Shown here: positions 31,400 to 38,944 of the stretch, piece by piece
Numbering within the stretch: position 1 is the stretch's first letter
Layout of the letters: every line of letters begins with the position of its first letter
Source of the DNA: Bryobacterales bacterium
GTDB lineage: Bacteria > Acidobacteriota > Terriglobia > Bryobacterales > Bryobacteraceae
Assembly (NCBI GenBank): GCA_027459465.1
Contig: DAIDIH010000167.1
Location: forward strand, 1-43,156
DNA: 43,156 nt
Direction: 5' to 3'
The notes under the pieces: model-generated
Told to the model about the DNA's origin: nothing
The model's input: only the letters and a program-made list of their open reading frames with translations
Database searches by the model: none
Translations under genes and position numbers: made by a program

Positions 31400-33523
31400 A
31401 TGACAAGTAAGCGGAGGCTTGGCCTTGTAATGGCCAGCTTCATCGGACTGGGTGGGGCGCTGACCCTGGCAGGCGATTCAAAACCCAAACTCACCCCGCG
31501 CGATAAGGCATATTATCTGCGGCAAGATCAGGTCGCCTTTATTCGTCCCGGTCTGAATTTGAAGATCCAGGGAGTCGCGTTGGGCGCGCTTCCAACTGTA
31601 AAGGTGACATTCCGGATCTCTGACAGTCAAGACCAGGGATTGGACCGTCTTGGCGTTGAGACACCGGGGCCGCTGAGCTTCGATTTCGTCATCGCGAGGA
31701 TCAAGCCCGGCGACACGCAATATAGATGTTATGTCCTTCGCCCGGAGACGAACGACGATACCCAAATAACAAAGATCCTGCCTCTCGCCGAACACGACGG
31801 CACTTTCACCAGTTCGGGCGACGGAGTCTATCAGTACACCTTCAGCACCCAACTTCCCACGGATTTCGAAAAGAACGCCACGACCACTGTCGCAATCACG
31901 GCGACGCGCGACCTTTCGGAATTCGATCTGGGGACCACGGTGACTAACGCGCTGTTCAATTTTGTTCCTTCCGGTGCTCCAGTCACTCAGGTGCGCGATG
32001 TGGTGAGCACGACGGCCTGCAATCAGTGTCATAACCCAATCACGGGGCACAATGGCGAATGGACGGAAATGCGGACCTGCGTCCTGTGCCACGAGCCTGA
32101 GAATTCAGACCTCAGTCCCGGCAGTCAGTCGCTCGATTTCAAAGTGTTCATCCACAAAATCCACATGGGAGCTAACATGCCCAGCGTGAGCGGCAAACCT
32201 CTTAACGTTCTGGGCACTAGCGGAAGCCCCACGACAGCGACGGTGGCCTCGGGCGCCACTCAGGCTCCGCAGCCGGGCGGTTCGCAGCCCGCGGGGACTC
32301 CTTATCAGCTCATTACGGATGACTCCCTCGACGAGTCGGCGCTCATCTTCCCGCAGGACATCCGCAACTGCACAGTGTGCCACCAGAACGCCACTCAGGC
32401 GGACAATTGGAAGACCAAACCTTCGAGCGCTGCCTGTGGTTCCTGTCATGACGACGTGAACTTTGCGACGGGCCAGAACCACGTGAACCTCCCGCAGCCT
32501 GATGATAGCCAGTGCGCAACCTGTCACATCCAGCAGGGCGAACTAGAGTTCGATGCGTCCATCGTTGGGGCGCATACCATTCCCACGGCATCCAAGCAGT
32601 TGCCGGGGACAACCTTCTCCATCCTGGGTGTGACGAATACGAATCCCGGGCAGCAGCCGACGGTGACTTTCGCCGTAAAAGACAAATCCGGAAATGTAAT
32701 TGATGCCAGCAAGATGGATTACTTGAGCCTGGTCCTGGCAGGTCCCACGACCGACTATGCGAACTCCTGGACCGAAGATGCCCGCAAGGCTACGCCGGGC
32801 GGAGGTGGCTACGTCTATACCTTTAGCCAGGCCATACCGAAAAATACCACCGGCTCATTCGCCGTCGCCATCGAGGGCTATCGGACTGTCACCCTCAATC
32901 CCGGCACAACAAAACAAATAATGGCCCGCGATGCGGGGTTCAACCAGGTCTCTTACTTCAGCGTGGACGGATCGAAGGCGGCGCCGCGCCGCACGGTCGC
33001 GACGCTCAACAACTGCAACGCCTGTCACCAAACGTTGGCTGCTCACGGCGGCATCCGGCGCAACACCGAGGAGTGCGTGCTCTGTCACAATCCTAATTCC
33101 ACGGATGCGGCGACACGTCCGCAGAACCAGATGCCGGCGCAAGGAATTCACTTCAAGACGCTGATCCACAGGATCCACACCGATCAGGACGACGTGACTG
33201 ACGACCTCACCGTTTACGGATTTAACGGAACTCCAGTTGACTACAACGGAGTGCTTTTCCCCGGCGATCGGCGCGATTGCGCCACGTGCCATGTCAGCGG
33301 GTCACAGGAGCTTCCGCTGCCGACGGGGCTGCTCCCCACCAATTCCCCCCGCTCTGTGATTCAGGTGATGCCGCCCATTCAGGCGGCATGCCTGTCCTGC
33401 CATACTACGACGGACGCTGCGGCCCATGCAGTGACCAACACTTCGACAACCTTCGGCGAATCGTGCGAAGTCTGTCATGGAACCAACGCGGACTTCTCGA
33501 TTGACAAAGTGCACGCGCAGTAA
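31400..33523 (+). CDS. Decaheme c-type cytochrome, OmcA/MtrC family
   Basis: A 707-residue exported protein. ATG 31400 has AAGGAG upstream and starts a signal peptide (residues 1-25); no lipobox Cys is seen. Ten CXXCH haem-binding motifs are visible: CNQCH (about residue 207), CVLCH, CTVCH, CGSCH and CATCH in the first half and CNACH, CVLCH, CATCH, CLSCH and CEVCH in the second. They form two five-haem groups around beta-rich domains (e.g. TVKVTFRISDSQDQGLDRLG; PTVTFAVKDKSGN), the layout of outer-surface OmcA/MtrC-type cytochromes that pass electrons to minerals or metals. No porin or periplasmic decaheme partner is encoded nearby, so a full electron conduit is not shown. Confidence 0.92.
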   Translation: MTSKRRLGLVMASFIGLGGALTLAGDSKPKLTPRDKAYYLRQDQVAFIRPGLNLKIQGVALGALPTVKVTFRISDSQDQGLDRLGVETPGPLSFDFVIARIKPGDTQYRCYVLRPETNDDTQITKILPLAEHDGTFTSSGDGVYQYTFSTQLPTDFEKNATTTVAITATRDLSEFDLGTTVTNALFNFVPSGAPVTQVRDVVSTTACNQCHNPITGHNGEWTEMRTCVLCHEPENSDLSPGSQSLDFKVFIHKIHMGANMPSVSGKPLNVLGTSGSPTTATVASGATQAPQPGGSQPAGTPYQLITDDSLDESALIFPQDIRNCTVCHQNATQADNWKTKPSSAACGSCHDDVNFATGQNHVNLPQPDDSQCATCHIQQGELEFDASIVGAHTIPTASKQLPGTTFSILGVTNTNPGQQPTVTFAVKDKSGNVIDASKMDYLSLVLAGPTTDYANSWTEDARKATPGGGGYVYTFSQAIPKNTTGSFAVAIEGYRTVTLNPGTTKQIMARDAGFNQVSYFSVDGSKAAPRRTVATLNNCNACHQTLAAHGGIRRNTEECVLCHNPNSTDAATRPQNQMPAQGIHFKTLIHRIHTDQDDVTDDLTVYGFNGTPVDYNGVLFPGDRRDCATCHVSGSQELPLPTGLLPTNSPRSVIQVMPPIQAACLSCHTTTDAAAHAVTNTSTTFGESCEVCHGTNADFSIDKVHAQ

Positions 33524-33607
33524 GAGCACCAGGGGGACGGCAGGCTACTTGCTTGGCAACGATATGTGCAGCAACGACAGGTGGCAGACACTCGCGGCAG
33601 GTTCGGC

Positions 33608-33656
33608 AGTCCGATACACGGCCGATGTCTACGGCGAGCTGCCTCAAATCAGGCAA
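33608..33656 (-). repeat. Palindrome pair (dispersed 7-4-7 element), minus orientation
   Basis: Read on the minus strand: TTGCCTGATTTGAGGCAG (33656-33639) and TCGGCCGTGTATCGGACT (33625-33608), starts 31 bp apart. Lies between the decaheme gene and the next gene. Confidence 0.5.
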
Positions 33657-33766
33657 AGCCCGCGCGGGTTGGGGCAACGAACAGTCTGTAAGCCATTACT
33701 CCTCATTGCGAATCTGATTTGGAAGGACTTGTGCATTACGATCAACGAAAGGAAAACTCTCAATTC

Positions 33767-34135
33767 ATGACAAAGTTAAGTTCACTTTTACTGGCGGGCG
33801 CCCTGGTTGCAGGTGCGGCCACGCAAACGTTCACGGGCGTCATTACCGACTCCATGTGCGGCAAGGACCACACCATGATGAAGGTGTCGCCGGACGCTAA
33901 ATGCGTGCAGCAATGCGCCAAGAGCGGCAGCAAATACGCCCTGTTCGACGGTAAGAACGTGTATGTTCTGAGCGATCAAAAAACACCGGAGCAGTTCGCT
34001 GGTCAAAAGGTTAAGGTGACAGGGACTCTCTACGAGAAGACCAAGATCCTTAAGGTCGATTCCATCAGCGCCGAGGGGCAGTCGATGCCGGACATGCCGG
34101 GAATGGGCGACCCCCAGAGCGGCCACAAGCATTAA
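33767..34135 (+). CDS. Secreted Cys/His protein, DUF5818-like
   Basis: A 122-residue exported protein. ATG 33767 has AAAGGA upstream. Signal peptide residues 1-18. The domain reads FTGVITDSMCGKDHTMM, then AKCVQQCAKSGSKYALFDGK, then NVYVLSDQKTPEQFAGQKVK and VTGTLYEKTKILKVDSI. This is the same family as the C-terminal domain of 5808-7034. The GVITDxxC...H and CxxxC residues plus a Met/His-rich C-terminus (MPDMPGMG ... SGHKH) suggest copper or other metal binding. Located between the decaheme cytochrome and cysteine synthase genes. Confidence 0.8.
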   Translation: MTKLSSLLLAGALVAGAATQTFTGVITDSMCGKDHTMMKVSPDAKCVQQCAKSGSKYALFDGKNVYVLSDQKTPEQFAGQKVKVTGTLYEKTKILKVDSISAEGQSMPDMPGMGDPQSGHKH

Positions 34136-34258
34136 GCCAAGGCTGGCGATGGGGCCGACTCGAACGGCGGCCCAAGAACCAGACAGATCCGCCCCCAATC
34201 GATTGCATGGGGCATGCACGCCCGTTGGCGAGCCCAAGGATGAAGCAGAGCGAACACG

Positions 34259-35209
34259 ATGAGATTTGATAACAACTCTCTGAGCATTGGAAAGACGCCG
34301 CTGATTAGGTTGAATCGTGTGGCGGGCAACGGCAAAGTCACGGTTTGGGCCAAAATCGAGGGCCGGAACCCGGCATACTCCGTAAAGTGCCGCATCGGGG
34401 CAGCCATGGTGTGGGATGCGGAGAAGCGTGGCATTCTGGCTGCCGGAAAGGAGCTCGTCGAGCCCACTAGCGGGAACACCGGAATCGCGCTGGCGTTCGT
34501 TGCGGCTGCCCGCGGCTACCCCATCACGCTAACGATGCCGGAGACGATGTCTCTGGAACGAAGAAAGGTCCTCGCCGCTTTTGGCGCAAAGCTGATTCTG
34601 ACCGATGGCAGCCTCGGAATGAAGGGTGCTATCGCCAAGGCTGAGGAGATCTACTGCTCCGATCCCAGCCACTATGTGCTGTTGCAGCAGTTCAAGAACC
34701 CTGCGAACCCTGAGATTCATTATCGAACTACCGGGCCGGAGATCTGGGAGGACACCGAAGGCGGCGTCGATGTCTTGGTCGCCGGTATTGGGACCGGTGG
34801 CACCATCACGGGTGTCTCGCGCTACATCAAGCAGGTGCGCGGAAAGCCGATTATCTCCGTAGGCGTGGAACCAGCGGCCAGCCCCGTGATCGCCCAGACG
34901 CTGCGTGGGGATGCGATCAAACCGGGTCCACACAAGATCCAGGGCATCGGAGCAGGGATCATTCCCGAAACGCTCGATCTCGCCATGGTGGATCGGGTAG
35001 AGACCGTCTCCAACGAGGAGGCAATTGAAATGGCTCGCCGCCTCACGCGGGAGGAGGGGATTCTCTCGGGAATCTCTAGCGGCGCCGCCGCGACCGTTGC
35101 CGCCAGGCTCGCGGCCCAACCGGAGTTCGAGAGCCAGACGATCGTCGTCGTGCTGCCCGATTCCGGCGAGCGTTATCTGAGTTCCGTACTCTTTGAAGGC
35201 ATTGTTTAA
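34259..35209 (+). CDS. cysK: Cysteine synthase (O-acetylserine sulfhydrylase), PLP type
   Basis: A 316-residue fold-type II PLP enzyme that makes cysteine from O-acetylserine and sulfide. PLP Lys is K43 ([13 protein letters not shown]). The substrate loop [12 protein letters not shown], the [14 protein letters not shown] phosphate-binding loop and the C-terminal [10 protein letters not shown] are intact. The length is standard. The MetB-type PLP gene starts 9 bp downstream, so the two form one operon for sulfur amino acids. In a metal-handling region the products could support cysteine or thiol supply; this is inference. Confidence 0.92.
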   Translation: MRFDNNSLSIGKTPLIRLNRVAGNGKVTVWAKIEGRNPAYSVKCRIGAAMVWDAEKRGILAAGKELVEPTSGNTGIALAFVAAARGYPITLTMPETMSLERRKVLAAFGAKLILTDGSLGMKGAIAKAEEIYCSDPSHYVLLQQFKNPANPEIHYRTTGPEIWEDTEGGVDVLVAGIGTGGTITGVSRYIKQVRGKPIISVGVEPAASPVIAQTLRGDAIKPGPHKIQGIGAGIIPETLDLAMVDRVETVSNEEAIEMARRLTREEGILSGISSGAAATVAARLAAQPEFESQTIVVVLPDSGERYLSSVLFEGIV

Positions 35210-35218
35210 GACTGGCTG

Positions 35219-36361
35219 ATGAAATTCCGGACACTTGCCATCCACGCGGGACACAACCCCGCCGACCATTTGGGCGCCATCATGCCGCCCATCTATCAGA
35301 CATCCACTTTCGCATTCCAGGGTGTGAACCGGCCGGGGCCATTTGACTATTCCCGAAGCGCCAATCCGACAAGGCAGGCGCTCGAGACCTGCCTGGCTGC
35401 TCTGGAAGGAGGCACGGCTGGGTTCGCCTTCGCAACCGGAATGGCAGCGGAGACGACGGTGCTGATGTTGTTTCGCGCCGGCGGACGGATCATCGTGCAC
35501 TCCGATCTCTACGGCGGAACGCACCGTTTGCTCGAATCCGTATTTCGCGAACTCGGCGTCGCGGCATCTTACGTCGATTTGCGTGACCTCACCGCGCTCG
35601 AAAACGCGCTAACGGATGGTGCGCAGGCGGTGTGGATCGAGTCGCCCACGAATCCGCTCATGAACTTGGTAGACCTGCAAGCCGTCGCCGCCCTCTCCCA
35701 TCGGTACGATGCCCTGGCAATCTGCGATAACACATTCCTGTCGCCGTATTTTCAGCGGCCCCTCGAATTCGGCGTGGATATCGTGGTCCACTCCACGACA
35801 AAGTACATCAACGGCCACTCGGATGTGGTCGGCGGTGCGGTCGTTGTCAGCAGCCCGGAGCTTGGCGAAAAGATCGGATTCCTCCAGAATGCCATGGGCA
35901 CCTGCGCCGGGCCACAGGACTGCTTTTTGGTGCTCCGGGGAATCAAGACGTTAGCCCTGCGCATGGAAGAGCACAATCGAAATGCGCTCGCAGTCGCGCG
36001 GTGGCTGGAAGCGCACCCGAAAGTCGCCGCCGTGCTTCATCCCGGATTGGAGTCCCATCCCCAACACGGTCTGGCAGTCCGTCAGATGCGCGGCTGCGGC
36101 GGTACCTTCTCGTTTCTCCTGAATGGCGGCCAGACGGCGGTCTTTCGGATGCTGGAGTCGGTCCGGCTGTTTACCTTGGCCGAATCGCTTGGCGGGGTCG
36201 AATCACTCATTGAGCACCCGGTGACCATGACCCATGCCTCGGTGCCTCCAGACGTACTTGACACGATGGGTATCACTCCCGATCTTGTACGAGTATCTGT
36301 AGGTCTTGAAGATGCGGACGATCTGATCATGGATCTGGACGGTGCGCTGGGCGAAGCGTAG
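35219..36361 (+). CDS. Cys/Met-metabolism PLP enzyme (cystathionine gamma-synthase/lyase type)
   Basis: A 380-residue fold-type I PLP enzyme. PLP Lys is K195 in VVHSTTKYINGHSDVVGG. Other landmarks: PPIYQTSTF, YSRSANPTRQALE, FATGMAAET, ESPTNPLMNLVDL and SLGGVESLIEHPVTMTHASV. Synthase and lyase activities cannot be separated from sequence alone, so I give no symbol. It starts 9 bp after cysK. A broken copy of part of this gene lies at 37130-37415. Confidence 0.9.
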   Translation: MKFRTLAIHAGHNPADHLGAIMPPIYQTSTFAFQGVNRPGPFDYSRSANPTRQALETCLAALEGGTAGFAFATGMAAETTVLMLFRAGGRIIVHSDLYGGTHRLLESVFRELGVAASYVDLRDLTALENALTDGAQAVWIESPTNPLMNLVDLQAVAALSHRYDALAICDNTFLSPYFQRPLEFGVDIVVHSTTKYINGHSDVVGGAVVVSSPELGEKIGFLQNAMGTCAGPQDCFLVLRGIKTLALRMEEHNRNALAVARWLEAHPKVAAVLHPGLESHPQHGLAVRQMRGCGGTFSFLLNGGQTAVFRMLESVRLFTLAESLGGVESLIEHPVTMTHASVPPDVLDTMGITPDLVRVSVGLEDADDLIMDLDGALGEA

Positions 36362-36683
36362 ACGAATTCGGTTCGCGGAGGATGGCACGGGGTAGACGAT
36401 TCCCCAACTGCCGCGTTTCTGTAAAGTGTACTCCACTACGGAATTCGGCTCAAACAGCCACTCTCGCCGGTCAACGGGTCAACGTTCCACTGCTGGCCTT
36501 AACTGCCCTATTCCAGATACGGCTGCCTGATATCCGCCAAGTAAGTAGGCTCCGCTACACCACGCCGTCGTCGGAACCATTGGCCATCCTGAGGATAGGT
36601 GATTTGACCGCGTTGGTTGCTAGCGTGCAACGAGATGAGCCGAGACTGAGAACAACGGAATCCCGATGAGCAAGGAGAGACAC
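36362..36683. other. Intergenic region
   Basis: Nothing recognisable. The following gene's AAGGAG at its 3' end is the only signal I can support. Confidence 0.4.
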
Positions 36684-37091
36684 ATGAACTCACAATTAAT
36701 GAGATTGGCCCTGCTTTCGGCCACGGTTGCTCTATTAGCGGGCTTATCAACCTCCGCGTGGGCAGGCGACAGCCACATGATGAAGGATGGGCCCATTTTG
36801 ACGGCCAAGGAAGCAAAATCGCTGGTCGCGACTGCGAAGACCCCCAAGGATCACCTGAAACTGGCCCTGTACTTCAGCCAGCGAGCTGACCGGTACGACG
36901 CTGAGGCCAAAGATCATGACGACATGATCGAGATATATCGCAAGACACCCAACCCACAGGCCAGCAAAATGCCGGGCGGTGTGGGAACAATCGAGCACTG
37001 CGAATTCTTTGCAAAGTCTGATCGTGAAATGGCGAAAGCGTTGCGTGAGATGGCAGTGGCGCACCAAGAAATGGCGCCGGAGGCGAGATGA
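36684..37091 (+). CDS. Helical secreted protein, window-specific family, copy C
   Basis: A 135-residue exported protein. ATG 36684 has AAGGAGAG upstream. Signal peptide residues 1-27. The mature part (DSHMMKDGPILTAKEAKSLV, then ATAKTPKDHLKLALYFSQRA, then AEAKDHDDMIEIYRKTPNPQ, then GTIEHCEFFAKSDREMAKAL) closely follows copy A at 10173, including the single Cys and the IEHCEF motif. The N-terminal HMMKDG adds Met and His ligands. It lies directly upstream of a broken copy of the PLP-enzyme gene. Confidence 0.78.
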   Translation: MNSQLMRLALLSATVALLAGLSTSAWAGDSHMMKDGPILTAKEAKSLVATAKTPKDHLKLALYFSQRADRYDAEAKDHDDMIEIYRKTPNPQASKMPGGVGTIEHCEFFAKSDREMAKALREMAVAHQEMAPEAR

Positions 37092-37129
37092 AAATAGGGT
37101 GACGAATGAAGCTGGTAGACGGGTAGACG

Positions 37130-37415
37130 TGGAAGCAGTCGGCGCGTTCGCACATCGCTACGATGTGCTGGCAATCTGCGATAACACGTTCCTGTCGCCA
37201 TGCTTCCAGCGGCCCCGCGAATTCGGCGTGGAAATCGTGGTCCACTCCGCAACCAACGTACATCAACGGCCACTCGGGATGTGGTGGGCGGTAGGGTCGT
37301 TGTCAACAGCCCGGGCTTGGCGAATCGGATTGTTCCAGAATGCAATTGGCAACCGCACCGGGCCGCAGGACAGCTTTTTGGTGCTCGGGGGAATCAGAAC
37401 TTTAGCCTACGCGCG
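37130..37415 (+). pseudogene. Broken copy of the Cys/Met PLP-enzyme gene
   Basis: Nucleotides match 35676-35955 closely. The frame encodes FAHRYDVLAICDNTFLSPCF, then QRPREFGVEIVVHSATNV, after which a frameshift destroys the STTKYINGHSD site: the PLP Lys is lost. Later blocks (LFQNAIGNRTGPQDSFLVLG, then GIRTLAYARA) still follow the parent. A partial duplication that decayed; it cannot be catalytic. Confidence 0.85.
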
Positions 37416-37433
37416 AGCAGTTCAGTATTCCTA

Positions 37434-37483
37434 TTGCCGCATTTCGGCCAAGAGTCTCGGTGGTCTTGCCGCAACTCGGCCAA
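37434..37483 (+). repeat. Palindrome pair (dispersed 7-4-7 element)
   Basis: TTGCCGCATTTCGGCCAA (37434) and TTGCCGCAACTCGGCCAA (37466), starts 32 bp apart; the best-preserved pair. A second, weaker pair may lie at 37562 and 37591. Confidence 0.65.
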
Positions 37484-37663
37484 CGTGACCCGGTTCCGCA
37501 AAATGATCGGCATTGGAAACATTCAGCGGGCCGCACCAGAAAGCGCGACCAACGAATCCGGTTGGCAGTTGAACTGCAGTATTCGGCGGAAATGCGCAAC
37601 TTCTCCAGAAGCGCTCTGGTTAGCGCCCGCGCAGTACAGCGCCCCACCTTTCAGACCACAATC

Positions 37664-37813
37664 GTGAACAAGATCAGTATCACAACCATCTTTCCCATGC
37701 TGTTGCTGCTGGGAAACATCGGCTCTGCCATTGGCTACGCCCTCTCAGGAGACTGGAAGAGAGCGCTGTATTGGGCTGCGTCATCAGTCTGCATTGGATC
37801 CATCACTTTTTGA
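37664..37813 (+). CDS. Possible small membrane protein
   Basis: A 49-codon ORF from GTG 37664. The product begins NKISITTIFPMLLLLGNIGS, then AIGYALSGDWKRALYWAASS: two hydrophobic stretches with a charged turn. No clear ribosome site. It looks more like a real small membrane protein than chance, but I cannot name it. It lies in a gap of about 560 bp between the broken PLP gene and the minus-strand copper operon. Confidence 0.4.
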   Translation: MNKISITTIFPMLLLLGNIGSAIGYALSGDWKRALYWAASSVCIGSITF

Positions 37814-37978
37814 AAGCCATGTCCTCTCATGTTCGAATATGGCCACAATCGAGAAAGAATCAAAGCTGCTGTCCGCTGCGGCGTTTATGCTTGCTCTCAG
37901 GCAAAATCCCCATTCACGTTCTAACGTTACCGCGCGTGGGCGTTCGTTGGTGATCCGCTCTATCAAGAACGTGCGGAC

Positions 37979-38335
37979 TCATTTGGGTGTCGCGTGAGGC
38001 GCGGCTCCGGTGACTCCAACCTTCACAGAGTGCGCGACTCTATCTTTGCTCCCCTCCGGCACGTCCACGACTACCCTGGTTCCGGGCTTCAGGTCGGCGA
38101 TCTGAGCCTTCTGGTCATTCCGGGTGATTTCCGTCTTGTCGTTCAGGCGAACGTCAACATTGCCTTTGGCGGTCTTCACGGTTAGTACACCCTTCTCGAC
38201 TTTGACCACGGTGCCCATGACATGTTCGAAGCCGCCGTGGGCACTGAGCTGCGCCGCAATTACCAGCAGGATGAGACTGAGCCAGAGCCCTACCTGCCTG
38301 TCGAATCTAGTGATGATGGTGTTCTTGTGGTTCAT
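37979..38335 (-). CDS. Small secreted OB-like protein (DUF5666-type)
   Basis: A 118-residue exported protein with a membrane helix or signal peptide at residues 15-32. Mature part: HGGFEHVMGTVVKVEKGVL, then TVKTAKGNVDVRLNDKTEIT, then DLKPGTRVVVDVPEG, the beta-rich DUF5666/OB-like fold also seen in the 2820 and 13061 proteins, here with only a short HGGFEH ligand segment. The start at 38335 lies inside the end of the cytochrome c gene (29-bp overlap), so the two are translationally coupled as the last genes of the copper operon. Confidence 0.8.
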   Translation of the reverse strand: MNHKNTIITRFDRQVGLWLSLILLVIAAQLSAHGGFEHVMGTVVKVEKGVLTVKTAKGNVDVRLNDKTEITRNDQKAQIADLKPGTRVVVDVPEGSKDRVAHSVKVGVTGAAPHATPK

Positions 38336-38921
38336 TGGTACGCTCTTCTTTTAAGAATTTCTCCTCTTCCTCTTCTTCCTTCCACTCTGCGGGACCCCTC
38401 GGATTCAGTTTCTCCATTTCCATGCGCTCCTCCACCGTCAGGTGCGGCAGGTGCCGAATGAAATGTGCCAGCTTCCAGGAATCTTCGGCATCGTGCTCGG
38501 AGCCGCCCCAGGCGGGCATCCCAGTCAGGCGGATTCCATTCTGGATGATGTAGAACAACTCGCCGTCGCTCAGGTTTTGCGTGTCCGCCTTTCGCATGTC
38601 AGGCGCCGGTGGATACATGTGCTTTCCCATCTCGGTGTCGCCGCTTCCGTCGTTGGCGTGGCACAAGGCGCAATGGTCGGCCCAATGCGCGCGCGCTTCC
38701 GAGAGGATTGCCGGCGAGTTTGGCACAGGGTTTTTTCGTTCTCTGGCGCCGGCAGGCATGGCGAGGGCACGGGCCTCCCGCGCGCCCCAACGTTCAACAG
38801 CACTCGGCTGTTCACGGGCGCTAAACCCTTCCGCCCATATCTTCGCATAGACGAAAGCGGCGCCGCTGAGCACGATGAGCAACGCAACCACTCCCGCCAG
38901 GAACCAGACCAGCCTGCGCAT
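38307..38921 (-). CDS. Membrane-anchored monohaem cytochrome c with acidic and His-rich tail
   Basis: A 204-residue protein. ATG 38921 has GAGGT upstream. One N-terminal membrane helix (residues 5-25). Haem site CALCH at 84-88, with the distal Met probably in RLTGMPAWGG. This is a class I cytochrome c. The C-terminus is unusual: a run of Glu (about residues 180-190) followed by EERTNEPQEHHHH, i.e. an acidic stretch and a terminal four-His cluster that could bind metal. It follows the CusF-TolC gene by 23 bp in the same operon and could pass electrons to or from the multicopper oxidase. Confidence 0.88.
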   Translation of the reverse strand: MRRLVWFLAGVVALLIVLSGAAFVYAKIWAEGFSAREQPSAVERWGAREARALAMPAGARERKNPVPNSPAILSEARAHWADHCALCHANDGSGDTEMGKHMYPPAPDMRKADTQNLSDGELFYIIQNGIRLTGMPAWGGSEHDAEDSWKLAHFIRHLPHLTVEERMEMEKLNPRGPAEWKEEEEEEKFLKEERTNEPQEHHHH

Positions 38922-38944
38922 ACGTCGCACCTCTTTCCGCGAAC

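Noticed and set aside
3412-37483. Palindrome pairs as integron attC sites
   Set aside because: The pairs are only ~50 bp, lack recognisable R and L core sites (GTTRRRY-type), and no integrase is seen; kept only as a loose possibility under the main finding.
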